35,456 bases of DNA from an uncultured Caryophanales bacterium (GTDB taxonomy: Bacteria; Bacillota_I; Bacilli_A; RF39; UBA660): assembly GCA_946628005.1 (NCBI GenBank), contig CAMOWA010000014.1, positions 1 through 35,456 of the forward strand. The letters run 5' to 3'. Numbering within the stretch: position 1 is the stretch's first letter; every line of letters begins with the position of its first letter. The translations under genes and the position numbers were made by a program. The notes beneath the pieces were generated by a model. It was given only the letters and a program-made list of their open reading frames with translations, was not told where the DNA came from and searched no databases. Below are positions 13,500 through 21,808 of the stretch, one piece after another.

Positions 13500-14433
13500 T
13501 GATTTAGTAAATAAATTAAAAGATATAGCAATTAATTATAAGACATTATATGTTTATGCTTGTTTTGGATCACCATTAAACAATGCAAATAAACAAAGAT
13601 ATACTAACAATTGTGATTATAATAGACAACCAAGTAGAAGAAACAAAATCAATGCAGCAAGTTCTGATACATTTGGTTTTGACTGTGTAAATCTTATTAA
13701 AGGTGTTTTATGGGGATGGAATGGAAATCTTAATAAAACATATGGTGGAGCAGTATATGCTTCTAATGGAGTTCCTGATACAAACGCAAATGGTATGTTC
13801 TGGGATTGTTGCTATAATCAATCAAGTGATTTTAGTAATATAGTACCAGGAGAATTTGTATGGTTAGATGGCCATATTGGTGTATATATTGGTGATGGTC
13901 TTGCAGTAGAATGTACTCCTGCATTTCAGGATAAAGTTCAAATTACTGCAGTAGGTAATATTGGAGCAAAAAGTGGATATGCTACAAGAACATGGACTTC
14001 ACATGGTAAATGTAAATTTATAGATTATTCTGGATCAGGTGGAGGTGGAGGTAGCACTGGACCTGATCAGATACTTCATAAAGGATCCAAAGTTATGATT
14101 AATGGAGTATTTAAGATAAATGAGATTAAATTACCTGGTGGAAAATACAAGAATGGAGCAGTAGGCTGCTACGATTTATGTTATGGCTCTCCTGTAGGAG
14201 AAAACGATTGGATTCCATGTGGACCATTAGGAGAATGTCAATCAGATAAAGAAAGAGCAAATTATGATAGTGATAATATAAATGTAGGAGAATATTTTAT
14301 CTGCGATAAGATATTTACAGTTATAGATGTAGAAGATCCTACCAATGATACTCCAAATGGAGTAGCAATATTAGAAGCTGATGGAGTACAATTCAGAATG
14401 GATTGTGGACCATTAGTAGAAATAGCAGATTAG
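13489..14433 (+). CDS. Endolysin with NlpC/P60-like cysteine peptidase domain
   Basis: A 314-aa two-part lysin. Residues 1-178 look like an NlpC/P60 or CHAP-like amidase/peptidase with Cys66 (FGFDCVNLI), His129 (LDGHIGVYIGDG) and Glu141 as likely catalytic residues. A Gly/Ser linker (GSGGGGGSTG, about 182-191) leads to a C-terminal domain (195-314) rich in Gly, Cys and Trp that probably binds the cell wall; it does not match a standard LysM or SH3b repeat by eye. I chose ATG 13489, with GAAGAAGG 8 nt upstream, over GTG 13480. It cuts peptidoglycan after holin action. No signal peptide, so holin-dependent release is expected. Confidence 0.88.
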   Translation: MKANDLVNKLKDIAINYKTLYVYACFGSPLNNANKQRYTNNCDYNRQPSRRNKINAASSDTFGFDCVNLIKGVLWGWNGNLNKTYGGAVYASNGVPDTNANGMFWDCCYNQSSDFSNIVPGEFVWLDGHIGVYIGDGLAVECTPAFQDKVQITAVGNIGAKSGYATRTWTSHGKCKFIDYSGSGGGGGSTGPDQILHKGSKVMINGVFKINEIKLPGGKYKNGAVGCYDLCYGSPVGENDWIPCGPLGECQSDKERANYDSDNINVGEYFICDKIFTVIDVEDPTNDTPNGVAILEADGVQFRMDCGPLVEIAD

Positions 14434-14445
14434 AAGGAGAAGAAT

Positions 14446-14808
14446 ATGATAAAAAGTGTTAAGATAAGTGGAAAAGAGTATGTAATGCAATCCAGTGCAT
14501 ATACTCAATTCGCATATAAAAATGAAACTGGAAGAAAGTTGTTAGATGATTTAAAAGAAATCACAAAACTAAAAAATGCAAAAACAGATGTGTTGTTATC
14601 AAAATATGATGATGTTGTAGAAATATTATTAAGAATTGCTTATACAATGATTCAAGAAAATGATAAAAACCAGGTATCTTCATTTGAAGATTTCTTAAAA
14701 TCCATAACTAATTTATTTGAAGATACAGACTGGATTAGTGATGTTGTTGATCTTGCACAAGCACCCATATCAGGGGGAAATAAAAGAACTTCCCCACAAA
14801 GCAAATAA
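14446..14808 (+). CDS. Tail assembly chaperone, G-like
   Basis: A 120-aa protein starting with a short beta hairpin (IKSVKISGKEYVMQSSAYTQFAYK), then helices and a region rich in acidic residues, as in Gram-positive siphovirus tail-assembly chaperones. These proteins coat the tape measure during tail building and are lost from the virion. The diagnostic feature is the second frame over its 3' end (see 14446-14986). Normally this gene lies between the major tail protein and the tape measure. Here it is about 9 kb upstream of the tape measure, just after the endolysin. Strong GGAGAAG start. Confidence 0.75.
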   Translation: MIKSVKISGKEYVMQSSAYTQFAYKNETGRKLLDDLKEITKLKNAKTDVLLSKYDDVVEILLRIAYTMIQENDKNQVSSFEDFLKSITNLFEDTDWISDVVDLAQAPISGGNKRTSPQSK

Positions 14809-14986
14809 TGAAAAACCAATAGATGAATTTGAAGTTGTCGCTTTAGCAAAAAGATTAGGAATTACGATAGAAGAGATGAAAGATATGACTTTTGTCTCTT
14901 TATTAAATGTTTTAATTAGCAGTGTCGATAATAATGAATCTGATACTAGGGAAGCAACTCAAGAAGATATTGACAAATATTTCTGA
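14446..14986 (+). CDS. Frameshifted tail assembly chaperone, GT-like
   Basis: The G-like frame can be continued into the frame that ends at 14986, giving about 179 aa. The downstream part (DEFEVVALAKRLGITIEEMK, then VSLLNVLIS, then REATQEDIDKYF) is the typical T portion, including the conserved ATQEDID end. The T frame has no good start of its own. Moving from G to T needs +1 (equivalently -2). The GGGGGA run at 14773-14778 allows a glycine tRNA to slip from GGG to GGG. Phage G/GT pairs normally use -1, with -2 and +1 cases known. The shift itself is inferred. Confidence 0.7.
14773..14779 (+). other. Programmed frameshift site of the G/GT chaperone
   Basis: Five G residues (14773-14777) followed by AAA lie in the zero frame as GGG GGA AAT. 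A P-site tRNA on GGG (14773-14775) can re-pair on GGG one base later (14774-14776) and then read GAA, entering the T frame; a -2 slip after GGA enters the same frame. The zero frame stops 27 bp downstream. Confidence 0.6.
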
Positions 14987-14999
14987 TAGGAGTGTTAGT

Positions 15000-16163
15000 A
15001 TGCAAAACATATTTTATTTTAAAAAAATTAGTAGAATAGGTGGAACAGAACAATTTCTTTATGAAATAGCTAAAAAATATGAAGATTGGGATATTACAGT
15101 TTTCTATGATGAAGCAAACATTGATCAATTAGCAAGATTAAGAAAATATGTAAGATGTAAAAAGCATATTCCAGGAGAAGTGGTGGAATGTGAAAAAGCC
15201 TTTTATAATTTTAATATTGATATGATGGATGATGTTATTTCAAAGAAAAATACATTTGTTTCTCATGCTAATTATGAAGAAATAGGTTATAGGCCACCGA
15301 TTACCGATAGAAGATTAGATGATTTTATTGGAGTATCTAATTTTGCTGCATCTAAATTAGATGAATATGGTAAGAAACTAGGAATGGATATTAAAACAAA
15401 AAAGTGTTATAATCCATTGACAATTGAGCCAAAAGAAAAAGTACTAATATTAGTTAGTGCTGGAAGATTGGATGATGAGGTTAAAGGTGGAAAAAGGACA
15501 CTACAATTAATTGATTCATTAGATAAGTATTGTGAAAAAACAGGTAGACATTATCTGTTTTTAATATTTTCTAATCCAGTTAATTTCGCAATTAAATCAA
15601 AAAATGTTACACTAATGACTCCTAGAGTCGATGTAAGACCATACATATCAATGGCTGATTATGTTATTCAATTATCTAATGATATGGAAACATACTGTTA
15701 TACAATTAATGAAGCATGGTCATATGGAGTACCATGTGTAACTACTCCATTAACCATATGTAAGGAATTACCTATTAATGATAATATGAGATTAGAATGT
15801 GATTGGGATATGAATAACGTAGATGAAATAGTAAAGGAGATGTTTGAGAGGAAAGCATCTCCTTTTAAATACGTTCCACCAGAAGATGATTGGAGCAAGA
15901 TATTAGCTCCAGGGAAAAGCACTTGGAAGGAGGAAAAGAATATGAAAGTTAAAGTTAGATGTATAAGAGATTACTTTGATTTAGAGTTAGATACTATTAT
16001 TAGAGCTAATCCAGAAGATCCTAATTATGAGAGAGTCATAACTAGAGAACGTGCAGATAAGTTATTAGAACTTAACTTAATAGAAGAGCTTGGAGTTGTT
16101 AAAGAAGAGAAGAAAGAACAAGCAACAAAGCCTACAAAAAAAGTAGAAAAAGCAGTTAAATAA
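15000..16163 (+). CDS. GT-B glycosyltransferase with C-terminal extension
   Basis: A 387-aa protein. Residues 1-310 resemble phage-encoded family 4-like glycosyltransferases: IFYFKKISRIGGTEQFLYEI opens the N-terminal Rossmann domain, LVSAGRLDDEVKGGKRTLQLI begins the nucleotide-sugar domain, and TYCYTINEAWSYGVPCVTTP holds the E-x-x-x-x-G-x-P-region that binds the donor. It may modify virion proteins, phage DNA or the host surface. The last 74 codons follow a strong internal ribosome site and may be a separate product (15942-16163). ATG 15000 has TAGGAG upstream; the frame is open further 5' but overlaps the chaperone gene. Confidence 0.82.
   Translation: MQNIFYFKKISRIGGTEQFLYEIAKKYEDWDITVFYDEANIDQLARLRKYVRCKKHIPGEVVECEKAFYNFNIDMMDDVISKKNTFVSHANYEEIGYRPPITDRRLDDFIGVSNFAASKLDEYGKKLGMDIKTKKCYNPLTIEPKEKVLILVSAGRLDDEVKGGKRTLQLIDSLDKYCEKTGRHYLFLIFSNPVNFAIKSKNVTLMTPRVDVRPYISMADYVIQLSNDMETYCYTINEAWSYGVPCVTTPLTICKELPINDNMRLECDWDMNNVDEIVKEMFERKASPFKYVPPEDDWSKILAPGKSTWKEEKNMKVKVRCIRDYFDLELDTIIRANPEDPNYERVITRERADKLLELNLIEELGVVKEEKKEQATKPTKKVEKAVK
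15942..16163 (+). CDS. Possible in-frame internal product of the glycosyltransferase gene
   Basis: An AAGGAGG at 15927-15933, 8 nt before an in-frame ATG (15942), could start a 73-aa protein. Its sequence (VKVRCIRDYFDLELDTIIRA, then ITRERADKLLELNLIEEL, then a Lys/Glu tail) resembles the small stand-alone phage head-module proteins with a 'K.R..D......G.......RA..L...G.VE' plan followed by a charged tail. Either two genes have fused in frame with the old start kept, or both long and short forms are made. Confidence 0.5.
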   Translation: MKVKVRCIRDYFDLELDTIIRANPEDPNYERVITRERADKLLELNLIEELGVVKEEKKEQATKPTKKVEKAVK

Positions 16164-16501
16164 TGAGCTATGGTGTAAGAAAAAGCTTTTACAATTCCAA
16201 AGCATGGAAGCAAGTAAAGAATAATATATGGATTAAACAACATCTATTATGCAATAGATGTCATAAGCCAGTGTATGTAAATGGATTAAGTGATTATCTA
16301 CCTAAAGAAAAAAGAAGAACTGGGATAGTTCATCATAAAATATACTTAGATAATGAGAACGTTTATGATGATGCTATTGCTTTAAATGAAAATAATTTAG
16401 AAGGAATTTGCAAAGAATGTCATGAACTTGAACATCATCAAGATCAAGTTACTAGAAGTGAATATACTTTCGATGAGCAAGGTAATTTAATTTTAAGATA
16501 A
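16163..16501 (+). CDS. HNH endonuclease, packaging-associated
   Basis: A 112-aa HNH nuclease with a zinc-binding CNRC (about 29-32) and CKEC (about 82-85), the VHHKIY motif (about 55-60), Asn/Leu of NNLEGIC and final CHELEHH. It lies directly before the candidate cos region and TerS. In HK97-like cos phages an HNH protein next to the terminase assists large-terminase cleavage at cos. The ATG overlaps the previous stop codon by one base. Confidence 0.9.
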   Translation: MSYGVRKSFYNSKAWKQVKNNIWIKQHLLCNRCHKPVYVNGLSDYLPKEKRRTGIVHHKIYLDNENVYDDAIALNENNLEGICKECHELEHHQDQVTRSEYTFDEQGNLILR

Positions 16502-16610
16502 GGGGGGCTATATAAGATAGCACAGTGCCATATGAGAAACCGAGGCCAGAGCCTTCAAAAATTGCTCATAATCGTGCATATCCCCCCATCTTTGCTGAAA
16601 GGAGGATAAA
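16502..16610. other. cos: Candidate cos/packaging region
   Basis: This 109-bp gap between the HNH and TerS genes is much richer in G+C than its surroundings. AGGGGGGCTATAT near 16501-16513 and ATATCCCCCC near 16579-16588 form inverted ends of the region, and GAGGC/GCCTT makes an inner stem. A GC-rich dyad between HNH and TerS is the usual cos position in HNH-bearing cos phages. The TerS ribosome site (AAGGAGG) lies at its 3' end. Cleavage positions cannot be read from the sequence. Confidence 0.5.
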
Positions 16611-16937
16611 ATGGATAAAATCAAGCCAGTTAATTTTAAAAAATTAAAAACTACTTTCAATAAAATGGATGACGATAAGGGAATGCTAGGATTATCTTTA
16701 GTCAAAGAATTAGAGTTTATGAAAACAACAATTAATAAACTTCAAAAAGAGATTAAAAGTAAAGGTGTAGTCACTCTAATGGATCAAGGTAAATACTTTG
16801 TTGAAAGAGCTAATCCAGCTTTAGTGCAGTATAATTCTTTGGTTAAAAATTATCAATCCACAGTCAAACAAGTAAATGACTTATTACCAGATTCTGGATC
16901 AGGTAATATTGATGACTTTGACAATGATGATCTATGA
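16611..16937 (+). CDS. terS: Terminase small subunit, P27 family
   Basis: A 108-aa helical protein. A basic N-terminus, a long helix pair (VKELEFMKTTINKLQKEIKS, then GVVTLMDQGKYFVERANPAL) and an acidic Asp-rich tail are typical of P27-type small terminases. It recognises the packaging site and recruits the large subunit, whose gene overlaps by 4 bp (ATGA). AAGGAGG precedes the ATG. Confidence 0.85.
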   Translation: MDKIKPVNFKKLKTTFNKMDDDKGMLGLSLVKELEFMKTTINKLQKEIKSKGVVTLMDQGKYFVERANPALVQYNSLVKNYQSTVKQVNDLLPDSGSGNIDDFDNDDL

Positions 16938-18616
16938 CATATATAGAAGAATATTACAAGTGGATTGAGAAAAACCCTAATAAAGTCTGTAAGAAAGTCA
17001 AGACAATTTATCAAAGGCTAGTCATGGATTTAAAGAAACCAAAAACGGTTTCTTTTTTTAATAAGGCAACAGGTGAAAATGAAACCCATACTTATATTTT
17101 TGATGAAAGAAAAAGTCTAAGATGTATTCATTTTATTGAAAAGTATTGTCGCCAATCAAAAGGTATTTGGAATGGTAAACCTTTGAAACTAGAACTATTT
17201 CAAAAAGCATTTTTACAAGCCTTGTTTGGATTTGTAGATAAAGATACAGGATTGAGAAAGTACAAAAAAGCTGTATTATTCGTAGCTAGAAAAAATGGTA
17301 AATCTGTTTTAGATTCAGGTATTGCATTATATATGCTTACAAAAGATGGAGAAGGTGGAGCAGAAATTTATTCTGTTGCGACAAAGAAAGAACAAGCAAA
17401 AATTGTTTGGGAAGAATCAAAAAAAATGGTTAAAAAGAGTCCAGCATTAGCCAAAAGAATAAGATGTCTAATCGGTGGAATTTATTATGATGATAATGAT
17501 TCTAGTTTTAGAGCTTTATCAAGTGATTCTAATTCATTGGATGGATTAAATGCTCATTTGGTAATAGCTGATGAGGTCCATGCATGGAAAGATAAGAATT
17601 TATTAGATGTTACCTATGATTCAATGGGAGCAAGAACTCAACCAATATATTTAGAAACATCTACTATGGGAACTGTAAGAGAAAATGTATTTGACATAGA
17701 ATACGATTATGATTCCCAGGTAATAGATGGAACAATTGAAGATGAAACACTATTGCCTGTTATTTATGAATTGGATAACGAAAATGAGTGGACTGATGAA
17801 GAATGTTGGTTTAAAGCAAACCCATCTTTAGGAAGAATAAAATCAATAAAAAATCTAAGAGAAAAAGTTCAAAGGGCAAAAAACAATCCAATAGAATTAG
17901 TTAATTTACTATGTAAGGATTTTAATGTTAGACAAAATTCTTTAAATTCATGGCTAACTTTTGATGATCTTAATAATGAAAAAGTATATAAAGAATGGAA
18001 AGATAGTTATTGTATTGGAGGATGTGATTTATCCAGTACAACTGACTTAACTTCTGCAACAATACTTGGAGTAGTAAAAGGCGAAATAAGAGTTAAGCAA
18101 ATGTATTGGATTCCTACTAATTTACTAGAAAAAAAAGTAATTGAAGATAAAATTCCATATGATAAATGGTTAGCAGCAGGATTAGTAAGATTATCAGGAA
18201 CATCAAAAATCGACTATCATGATGTAACACTATGGTTTTTGGAGCAAGTTCAAGAATTTGATTTAAGACCATTGTGGGTAGGATATGATTCGTGGAATGC
18301 ACAATTTTGGTGTGATGAAATGATAGAAAATGGTTTTGATATGGTAGAAATAAGACAAGGATATAAAACAGAATCTGCTCCATTAAAACAAATGAAAGCA
18401 GATTTAATGGATAAAAAAATAAATTACAACAATAATCCGATTCTAAAATGGAATTTATCAAATGTTGTTGTAAAAGTTGATGATAACGAAAATATTATGT
18501 TATCAAAAGAAAAAGCACGTCAAAGAATTGATGGTGCTGCAAGTTTAATGGATGCTTATGTGCTGTATGTAAATAAGCAACAAGAATTTTTAAATTATAT
18601 TAATGAGGAGGTTTAA
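16934..18616 (+). CDS. terL: Terminase large subunit
   Basis: A 560-aa packaging motor. The ATPase domain has Walker A VARKNGKS (117-124), Walker B LVIADE (209-214) and the coupling ETSTMG (241-246). The RNase H-like nuclease domain opens at CDLSSTTDLT with Asp365 as first metal ligand. It pumps DNA into the prohead and cuts at the packaging site. The sequence belongs to the Terminase_1/YmfN-like group that goes with P27 TerS, HNH and HK97-type capsids. Length is normal for that group. Confidence 0.95.
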   Translation: MTYIEEYYKWIEKNPNKVCKKVKTIYQRLVMDLKKPKTVSFFNKATGENETHTYIFDERKSLRCIHFIEKYCRQSKGIWNGKPLKLELFQKAFLQALFGFVDKDTGLRKYKKAVLFVARKNGKSVLDSGIALYMLTKDGEGGAEIYSVATKKEQAKIVWEESKKMVKKSPALAKRIRCLIGGIYYDDNDSSFRALSSDSNSLDGLNAHLVIADEVHAWKDKNLLDVTYDSMGARTQPIYLETSTMGTVRENVFDIEYDYDSQVIDGTIEDETLLPVIYELDNENEWTDEECWFKANPSLGRIKSIKNLREKVQRAKNNPIELVNLLCKDFNVRQNSLNSWLTFDDLNNEKVYKEWKDSYCIGGCDLSSTTDLTSATILGVVKGEIRVKQMYWIPTNLLEKKVIEDKIPYDKWLAAGLVRLSGTSKIDYHDVTLWFLEQVQEFDLRPLWVGYDSWNAQFWCDEMIENGFDMVEIRQGYKTESAPLKQMKADLMDKKINYNNNPILKWNLSNVVVKVDDNENIMLSKEKARQRIDGAASLMDAYVLYVNKQQEFLNYINEEV

Positions 18617-18617
18617 T

Positions 18618-19847
18618 ATGGAATGGAGAAGTATTTTTAAGAATATATTTGGTAATAATTCTAATACAAAGCAACCTTCTACTTCAACAGAAATAGAGAT
18701 TATTGATGGTAGAAAAGCAGTTTTTACAAGATACAACGGAGATTTTGTAAATGATCCAGATGTAATAACTTGTGTTGATACGATTGCTAGAAATGCAGCA
18801 AAAATGCATCCTGTACATTTAAGTGATTTTGCTGGAAAGAAAAGAAGAGAACAGGATAAAATTTCAAATTATGTTGCTAAAAAGCCAAATGAATTACAAA
18901 ATGCATATAAATTCTATTATCAAGTTGTTTCAAATTTGTTTTTTTATAACGATTCTATTATATATGTTCAACGAGATGAAAACTATAAACTAACAGGATT
19001 ATATCCATTAGATTTTAGTGAAGGTAAATTTTATGAATATCAAGGTAAAATATGGGTTAAATTCAAATTTGGAAGAAAAAAAGAAAGATTTGTGCCTTAT
19101 TCAGATTGTATTCATTTAACTAGATTCAATGATTTAGATGGACTGGTCGGAGGTAGTCAAAGACCATTGGTAAAAGTACTTTCATTTAAACACGTATTAG
19201 ATGAAGGTATCATAAACGCAATAAAAACTACTCAAAGCATTAGAGGTATTTTAAAATCAACTAAGTCAATTTTAAAACCAGAAGATGTAAAAAAGATGAG
19301 AGACCAATTTGTTAAAGATTTTATGGATGCAGATAATACTACTGGTATTGGTGGATTAGATGCAACAACAACTTTCGATCCTGTTGAGTTAAAGCCGACA
19401 GTAGCGACAGCAGAACAAGCAAAAAGTATTGATAATAAGATACTTTCTTATTTTGGTTTAAATGAAAACATTATTCAATCAAAATACAATGAAGATGAAT
19501 GGAATGCTTTTTATGAGTCTGTATTAGAGCCAATTGGTATTCAAATGTCATTAGAATTTACTGACAAGATTTTCACTCCAACAGAAAAGAATTATGGTCA
19601 TGAAATAATATTTGAGAGTAATAGATTACAATATGCTTCTAATAAGACAAAAATTGAAATATTAAGATATGGAGGTAATATCTTTTATGTTGACGAGTTA
19701 AGAGAAGTGTTTAATATGGCTCCTCTTCCAGATGGAGAAGGCCAAAAGATATTAATTGATCAGAATCATCAGCAAAATAATAATATTGATGATTCTAATG
19801 ATGAAAATGAGGAGGGAGATGAAGAAAATGAAGGAGAAGGAAATTAG
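18618..19847 (+). CDS. Portal protein, HK97 type
   Basis: A 409-aa protein with the HK97-family portal pattern: DPDVITCVDTIARNAAKMHPVHL near the start, HLTRFNDLDGLVGGSQRP in the middle, QSKYNEDEWNAFYESVLEPI later, and the acidic, Gln/Asn-rich C-terminus. The dodecamer forms the DNA channel at one capsid vertex and anchors the terminase. ATG 18618 follows GAGGAGG; an upstream in-frame ATG at 18603 overlaps TerL and has no ribosome site. Its 3' end overlaps the protease gene by 20 bp. Confidence 0.92.
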   Translation: MEWRSIFKNIFGNNSNTKQPSTSTEIEIIDGRKAVFTRYNGDFVNDPDVITCVDTIARNAAKMHPVHLSDFAGKKRREQDKISNYVAKKPNELQNAYKFYYQVVSNLFFYNDSIIYVQRDENYKLTGLYPLDFSEGKFYEYQGKIWVKFKFGRKKERFVPYSDCIHLTRFNDLDGLVGGSQRPLVKVLSFKHVLDEGIINAIKTTQSIRGILKSTKSILKPEDVKKMRDQFVKDFMDADNTTGIGGLDATTTFDPVELKPTVATAEQAKSIDNKILSYFGLNENIIQSKYNEDEWNAFYESVLEPIGIQMSLEFTDKIFTPTEKNYGHEIIFESNRLQYASNKTKIEILRYGGNIFYVDELREVFNMAPLPDGEGQKILIDQNHQQNNNIDDSNDENEEGDEENEGEGN

Positions 19848-20421
19848 AAAACTAGATATTCAATTAAGAGCATCAGAAGCAGAAGACAATAAAATGGAAA
19901 TAAAAGGATATGCAGTAGTTTTTAATAGTCCAGAAACATATTATGGATATACAGAAGTTATTGCTCCAACTGCTTTTGATGAAGCTGATATGTCAGATGT
20001 TGTTTTGAGATATAATCATAATGATAGTTTTATTATATTGGCAAGAACAAGAAATAAATCATTAAAACTTGATACAGATGGGACTGGTTTAAGTATTGAT
20101 GCATTTTTACAAGAAGATATATCAGATCATAGAAATATATTTAATGCAATTAAAACACAATTGATTGATAAGCAAAGTTTTGGTTTCACTGTAGAAGAAG
20201 ATGAGTATGATTATGAGTCAGATACAAGAACAATTACCAAAATTGGTAAATTATTTGATGTATCTGTAGTAGATCAACCATTTTATAATGGAACTGATGT
20301 ATCTGTTGCTAGAAATATATCTGATGATTTCTTAAAGAGAAGAGCTGAACTTAGAAAAGAATATGAAGCTAAAGAAGCCTTAAAAAAGGCAAAAGAAAGA
20401 CTAATGTCAAAATTAGGTTAA
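19828..20421 (+). CDS. Prohead protease, HK97 type
   Basis: A 197-aa serine protease of the HK97/U35 family. It has a beta-rich MEIKGYAVVFNSPE start, the catalytic His64 in RYNHND, Ser117 in DKQSFGF and the conserved LFDVSVVDQPFY strand (142-153). It removes the capsid delta domain during maturation. I prefer ATG 19828, 10 nt from GGAGGGAG; the frame is open further upstream, but that reads the portal gene's acidic tail in another frame. Confidence 0.9.
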   Translation: MKEKEIRKLDIQLRASEAEDNKMEIKGYAVVFNSPETYYGYTEVIAPTAFDEADMSDVVLRYNHNDSFIILARTRNKSLKLDTDGTGLSIDAFLQEDISDHRNIFNAIKTQLIDKQSFGFTVEEDEYDYESDTRTITKIGKLFDVSVVDQPFYNGTDVSVARNISDDFLKRRAELRKEYEAKEALKKAKERLMSKLG

Positions 20422-20433
20422 TACGATTATGGG

Positions 20434-20510
20434 AAAGGAACTGGAGAGTTCCTTTTTTGTTGGTGGAGACTAACTAAGTCGTTTTAATAAATACTTGGAG
20501 AAGTATTTTT
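20434..20510 (+). terminator. Two stacked hairpins before the capsid gene
   Basis: AAAGGAACT (20434-20442) and AGTTCCTTT (20447-20455) pair around a GGAG loop and run into six T residues, a strong terminator. A second stem, AAATACTT (20489-20496) with AAGTATTT (20501-20508), has the same GGAG loop and a short T tail. They would lower readthrough from the portal/protease mRNA into the capsid gene or stabilise a processed capsid mRNA. No consensus promoter is visible between them and the capsid start. Confidence 0.7.
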
Positions 20511-20560
20511 AGATGGAATTTAGGAGGCCAAAAAGAACTAAAAAATATGAGGAGGTCTAT

Positions 20561-21781
20561 ATGAATAGATTACAAGAAATAGAGCAACGTAAGGCTGAAA
20601 TAGATAAACGTAAGACTGAAATTAGATCTGAATTGGAAACAGTTGAAGATGTCAACAAAGTTGAAGAATTAGAAAAAGAAGTTGATTCGTTAGATCAAGA
20701 AGCAACTGCTCTAACAGAAGAGTCTGAATTAATTTCAGAACATAATGAAAATGAAAAAAAAGCTTCTGCTGTAGAAGAAAAATCAGCAGTAAAAGCAAAA
20801 AAAATGGAGGAAAAGAATATGAACGAAGAAAGAAAGTATAATTTATCTAGTCCAGAGTATCGTACTGCTTGGGCTAAAAAAGTAATGGGTTTATCAGATG
20901 ATAAATTCACTGCAGAAGAAAAAAGAGCTTTAGGAGATGCCATTACTACAACTGCAACAGAATTTGTAGCTTCTGATGCAGATACACAAGGAATTAATAA
21001 TGGTGGATTATTTATTCCAACAAGTGTCAGAATGGAATTAATGGAGTTAATGGAAAAGGCTTCACCATTCTTTAGAGACATTAGAAAATTAGCTGTTCAA
21101 GGTAATGTTGATTTACCATACTTATTTGAAGCAGATGATGCTAATTGGTATGCTGAAACAACTGAAACTAAGAACGAAGGTCAAGAATATAAAAACCTTC
21201 AATTAACTGGTTGGGAGTTAGCTAAAGATGTAGTTATTACATGGAAATTAGAGGAAATGGCTGTTGATTCATTTATTGACTTTATCATTGATGAATTATT
21301 CAATAAAATGGCTAAAACTTTAATCACTGCTACTATTTATGGTACAGGATCTAATATGCCAACTGGTGCAATCTATGGAGAAACTCCAGTACAAACAGGA
21401 GATGATTCAATTGCACGTGTATTAAATACATATGGAGCATTATCAGAAGATGCTAAAATTGGTGCTAATGTATATATTTCATCAGCTGTTAATTTAGATA
21501 TTATTTCTTACAAAGATAATAATGGAAATTATCCATATTTAGCTGGTCTTCCAAAAGTAAGTGGATTTAATGTAGAAGTTGATCCATATTTAAAAGAAAA
21601 AGATATCCTTGCAGGAAATGCAAGATATTATATCTTAAATGAAAATACTCCTGTAAGACTTGATAAAGAAAGAACTGTTAAAGGTAGAAAAGTAACTTAT
21701 GGTGCTTATGCTATCTATGATGGTAAACCAAAACCAGGATACTTCAAAAAAGGTACAACTGCTAATTTACCATCTGCTTAA
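20561..21781 (+). CDS. Major capsid protein, HK97 fold
   Basis: A 406-aa protein. Residues 1-86 are a charged coiled coil (delta domain) that scaffolds assembly and is cut off by the protease. The rest has typical HK97-type features: GINNGGLFIPTSVRMELMEL, SPFFRDIRKLAVQGNVDLPY, an E-loop region near DANWYAETTE, and a C-terminal ILNENTPVRL...GKPKPGYF. ATG 20561 follows GAGGAGG. A second in-frame ATG at 20819, with its own GGAGG, marks the delta/mature boundary and may start a scaffold-free form. It is preceded by terminator hairpins. Confidence 0.93.
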   Translation: MNRLQEIEQRKAEIDKRKTEIRSELETVEDVNKVEELEKEVDSLDQEATALTEESELISEHNENEKKASAVEEKSAVKAKKMEEKNMNEERKYNLSSPEYRTAWAKKVMGLSDDKFTAEEKRALGDAITTTATEFVASDADTQGINNGGLFIPTSVRMELMELMEKASPFFRDIRKLAVQGNVDLPYLFEADDANWYAETTETKNEGQEYKNLQLTGWELAKDVVITWKLEEMAVDSFIDFIIDELFNKMAKTLITATIYGTGSNMPTGAIYGETPVQTGDDSIARVLNTYGALSEDAKIGANVYISSAVNLDIISYKDNNGNYPYLAGLPKVSGFNVEVDPYLKEKDILAGNARYYILNENTPVRLDKERTVKGRKVTYGAYAIYDGKPKPGYFKKGTTANLPSA

Positions 21782-21808
21782 TTGTTAGAAAGAAGGTATG
21801 AGTAGGCT

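Noticed and set aside
14652-14849. Minus-strand ORF over the chaperone frameshift region
   Set aside because: Shadow of the overlapping G and T frames; no start signal.
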